Source: Eshraghiella sp051880035
GTDB taxonomy: Bacteria > Bacillota > Clostridia > Lachnospirales > Lachnospiraceae
Direction: 5' to 3'
Assembly: GCA_051880035.1 (NCBI GenBank)
Contig: JBJENE010000053.1
Span: forward strand, 1 to 6,968
DNA: 6,968 nt
Below, piece after piece: positions 5,095 through 6,968 of the stretch (positions are counted from its first letter, which is position 1; every line of letters begins with the position of its first letter). The position numbers and the translations under genes are program-made. The notes beneath the pieces were generated by a model. The model was not told the DNA's origin. It ran no database searches and worked only from the letters and a program-made list of their open reading frames with translations.

Positions 5095-6057
5095 TTAATC
5101 ATCACTTGAATTTAACTGTAATCCAAGTTCTTTTAATTTAGCAAGAACCTCTTCAAGGGACTTGCGTCCAAGGTTTCTTACCTTCATCATATCTTCAGAT
5201 GTTCTGTTGCACAATTCTTCTACAGTATTGATGCCCGCTCTCTTTAAGCAGTTATATGAACGAACTGAAAGTTCAAGTTCATCAATGTTCATTTCAAGAG
5301 CTTTTGCTGTTTCATTGTCTTCTTTTTCAACCATAACATCAATATCCTTGGTGCTTTCTGAAAGGTCAATGAAAAGTGACAAATGCTCACTGAGAACTTT
5401 TGCTGCAAGGCTGACTGCATCATCCGGAGACAATGTACCGTTTGTATATACTTCTAATGTAAGTTTATCGTAATCAGTTACCTGACCAACTCGTGTATTC
5501 TGTACTGACAGATTTACACGTTCAACCGGTGTATAGATAGAGTCAATTGATAAAACACCGATAGGTGTATCATCATGTTTATTCTTCTCAGAACTTACAT
5601 ATCCTCTTCCGTTGGTAATTGTAAGTTCCATAAATAACTTACAGTCTACACCACCGTTTAATGTAGCAATAACCAAATCAGGATTCAAAATTTCGATATC
5701 TGAATCAGCCTGAATGTCAGCAGCTGTAACTACGCCTTCACGACCGTCACACTCAATATATGCAATCTTAGGTTCGTTAGAATCGCTGTTGTTCTTAATT
5801 GCTAAATTCTTGATATTCATAATGATGTCGCTGACATCTTCCTTAACTCCGGGAATCGGACTGAATTCATGTAATACGCCTTCAATCTTAACCTGACTCA
5901 CTGCTGAACCAGGAAGTGAAGAAAGCATAATTCTTCTGAGTGAATTACCAAGTGTTGTACCATAGCCTCTTTCCAGCGGTTCTACTACAAATCTACCATA
6001 TCTTTTGTCTTCAGATATTTCTTCGATTTCAATTTTTGGTTTTTCAAATTCGAACAC
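5095..6057 (-). CDS. rpoA: DNA-directed RNA polymerase subunit alpha
   Basis: A 320-residue protein of usual length. The alpha dimer starts RNA polymerase assembly, and its C-terminal domain binds UP-element DNA and activators. The N-terminal domain shows the assembly and dimer motif YGTTLGNSLRRIMLSSLPG (32-50) and VLHEFSPIPGV (61-71). After a flexible acidic linker (about 236-252) the C-terminal domain contains LSVRSYNCLK (263-272), in which Arg266 and Asn269 align with the DNA-contacting Arg265 and Asn268 of Escherichia coli, and VRNLGRKSLEEV (293-304). The start codon is GTG (6057-6055), with AAAAGGAGG at 6074-6066 and eight bases of spacing. No ATG close by would give a proper N-terminus. 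The ribosome binding site lies in a small hairpin (separate entry). The gene follows rpsD after 49 bp and precedes rplQ. Confidence 0.98.
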   Translation of the reverse strand: MFEFEKPKIEIEEISEDKRYGRFVVEPLERGYGTTLGNSLRRIMLSSLPGSAVSQVKIEGVLHEFSPIPGVKEDVSDIIMNIKNLAIKNNSDSNEPKIAYIECDGREGVVTAADIQADSDIEILNPDLVIATLNGGVDCKLFMELTITNGRGYVSSEKNKHDDTPIGVLSIDSIYTPVERVNLSVQNTRVGQVTDYDKLTLEVYTNGTLSPDDAVSLAAKVLSEHLSLFIDLSESTKDIDVMVEKEDNETAKALEMNIDELELSVRSYNCLKRAGINTVEELCNRTSEDMMKVRNLGRKSLEEVLAKLKELGLQLNSSDD

Positions 6058-6075
6058 TAAAAGCCCCTCCTTTTA
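6058..6075 (-). promoter_or_regulatory. Small hairpin presenting the rpoA ribosome binding site
   Basis: Immediately before the GTG start of rpoA the transcript reads TAAAAG GAGGGG CTTTTA: a perfect 6-bp stem (6075-6070 with 6063-6058), with most of the Shine-Dalgarno sequence in the 6-base loop. The stem is A-U rich and would be only marginally stable. It could present or partly hide the site. Combined with the GTG start it may set the rpoA translation rate relative to the S4 and L17 genes around it. This is inference from sequence alone. Confidence 0.4.
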
Positions 6076-6106
6076 TTGGGTTTGTCTGCATCGAGGGTGT
6101 CGTCTA

Positions 6107-6700
6107 TTATTTAGAATACAACTCGACAATAAGCATTTCGTTTACAGGAACATCAATCATATCTCTTGTAGGTACTGACTTAATGGAACCTTTGAGATTC
6201 TCATGGTCAGCCTCAAGCCACTCAGGTACAAGTCTTCCGTCAGTAACTTCAAGAATATCTTTGTATCTCTGTGATGATTTAGCCTTTTCTTTGATTTCAA
6301 TTGTATCTCCGGCACTTACAAGGTAAGATGGGATATTTACACACTTGCCATTAACAAGTACATGCTTATGGTCAACAATCTGTCTGGCTTCTTTTCTTGT
6401 TCTGGCGTATCCTAATCTGAAAATAACATTATCAAGTCTGAGCTCAAGCATAGCCATAAGGTTATCGCCTGTCATTCCGCTCATTCTGTCTGCCTTTGCA
6501 AAATAATTTCTGAAAGGCTTCTCGAGAACACCATAGATAAATTTAGCTTTCTGCTTCTCACGAAGCTGAAGTCCGTACTCACTTACCTTTTTGCTGGCTC
6601 TCTCTAATTTTCTTTTTGATTTCTTATCTATTCCTAAATAAACTGGATCAAGTCCAAGTGATCTGCATCTTTTAAGAACAGGAACTCTGTTAACTGCCAT
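6107..6700 (-). CDS. rpsD: 30S ribosomal protein S4 (zinc-free form)
   Basis: S4 starts 30S assembly by binding the 5' domain of 16S rRNA; in many bacteria it also represses its own operon. The 197-residue product contains SEYGLQLREKQKAKFIYGVL (40-59), then FRNYFAKADR, and the S4 RNA-binding domain (about 86-136) with LELRLDNVIFRLGYARTRKEARQIV and HVLVNGK. It ends with the conserved VNEMLIVELYSK. The N-terminus is shorter than the usual 200-208-residue form, and the four-cysteine zinc knuckle is absent: only Cys12 (in LKRCRSLG) remains there, so this is a C-minus S4. The ATG (6700-6698) is preceded by TAGGAGGTG (6719-6711). The rpsK stop TAA is followed at once by an in-frame TAG that belongs to this ribosome binding site. 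Confidence 0.97.
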   Translation of the reverse strand: MAVNRVPVLKRCRSLGLDPVYLGIDKKSKRKLERASKKVSEYGLQLREKQKAKFIYGVLEKPFRNYFAKADRMSGMTGDNLMAMLELRLDNVIFRLGYARTRKEARQIVDHKHVLVNGKCVNIPSYLVSAGDTIEIKEKAKSSQRYKDILEVTDGRLVPEWLEADHENLKGSIKSVPTRDMIDVPVNEMLIVELYSK

Positions 6701-6719
6701 ACTTTAATTACACCTCCTA

Positions 6720-6968
6720 TTAGACTCTTCTGCGCTTTGGTGGACGACATCCATTATGTGGAACCGGAGTAACATCCTTAATGCTTGTAACTTCAAGACC
6801 ACATGCCTGAAGAGCACGAATTGCTGCTTCACGACCTGAACCAGGTCCTTTTACCATTACGTCTACTGATTTTAATCCGTGAACTAAAGCTGCCTTAGTT
6901 GCAGTTTCCGCTGCCATCTGAGCTGCATAAGGAGTAGATTTCTTTGAACCTCTAAATCCAAGACCACC
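6720..6968 (-). CDS. rpsK: 30S ribosomal protein S11, C-terminal part (cut by window edge)
   Basis: The last 82 codons of S11 are visible; the frame stays open to the window edge at 6968, so the gene starts outside. S11 sits on the 30S platform near the mRNA exit and binds the central domain of 16S rRNA. The visible protein starts GGLGFRGSKKSTPYAAQMAA, continues through VKGPGSGREAAIRALQACGL, and ends with VTPVPHNGCRPPKRRRV, all hallmark S11 segments. An internal ATG at 6917-6915 (the Met of AAQMAAE) is not a start: conserved S11 sequence continues upstream of it. The gene ends with TAA (6722-6720) followed by an in-frame TAG, a tandem stop, and rpsD starts 19 bp later. Full-length S11 is about 130 residues, so roughly one third is missing. 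Confidence 0.97.
   Translation of the reverse strand, partial: GGLGFRGSKKSTPYAAQMAAETATKAALVHGLKSVDVMVKGPGSGREAAIRALQACGLEVTSIKDVTPVPHNGCRPPKRRRV

Noticed and set aside
5940..6326. Plus-strand open frame across the rpoA start and the end of rpsD
   Set aside because: It is antisense to two certain genes and spans their junction; no ribosome binding site or recognisable motif.

Overview
The window is a stretch of housekeeping chromosome from a low-to-moderate GC Gram-positive bacterium, most likely a member of the Lachnospiraceae (Clostridia). The evidence for this is the gene order (S11, S4, RNA polymerase alpha, L17, then an ECF transporter energy module, then truA and L13), strong AGGAGG-type ribosome binding sites, an L17 with a long charged insertion, and a short S4 that lacks the zinc cysteines. 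The last two are recalled as typical of that family and were not checked against a database. Every supported gene lies on the minus strand, so transcription runs from the high-coordinate end to the low-coordinate end.

In transcription order: 3' part of rpsK (6968-6720), rpsD (6700-6107), rpoA with a GTG start (6057-5095), rplQ (5053-4517), an intergenic hairpin (4492-4464), ecfA1 (4432-3581), ecfA2 (3596-2748), ecfT (2732-1920), truA (1907-1161), an EamA/DMT-type membrane transporter (1164-292), a strong sigma-A-type promoter (260-232), a structured leader of about 144 nt, and the first 27 codons of rplM (81-1). Genes are packed tightly. The gaps in the ribosomal part are 19-49 bp, ecfA1 and ecfA2 overlap by 16 bp, ecfT and truA are 12 bp apart, and truA and the transporter share an ATGA overlap.

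The first block makes 30S and 50S proteins and RNA polymerase alpha. The second makes the two ATPases and the transmembrane coupling protein of a group II ECF vitamin transporter, which serves substrate-binding S components encoded elsewhere. TruA makes pseudouridine in tRNA anticodon arms. The transporter at the end is the one gene that does not belong to the usual form of this cluster. rplM then restarts with its own promoter, and its leader looks like a ribosomal-protein autoregulatory or attenuation element.

I see no mobile element, CRISPR array, tRNA, rRNA or unknown multi-gene system here. The points most worth a second look are the rplM leader, the extra transporter gene between truA and rplM, the hairpin at the rplQ/ecfA1 boundary (which also shows that a longer ecfA1 start would be wrong), and a near-perfect 14-bp hairpin inside ecfT.
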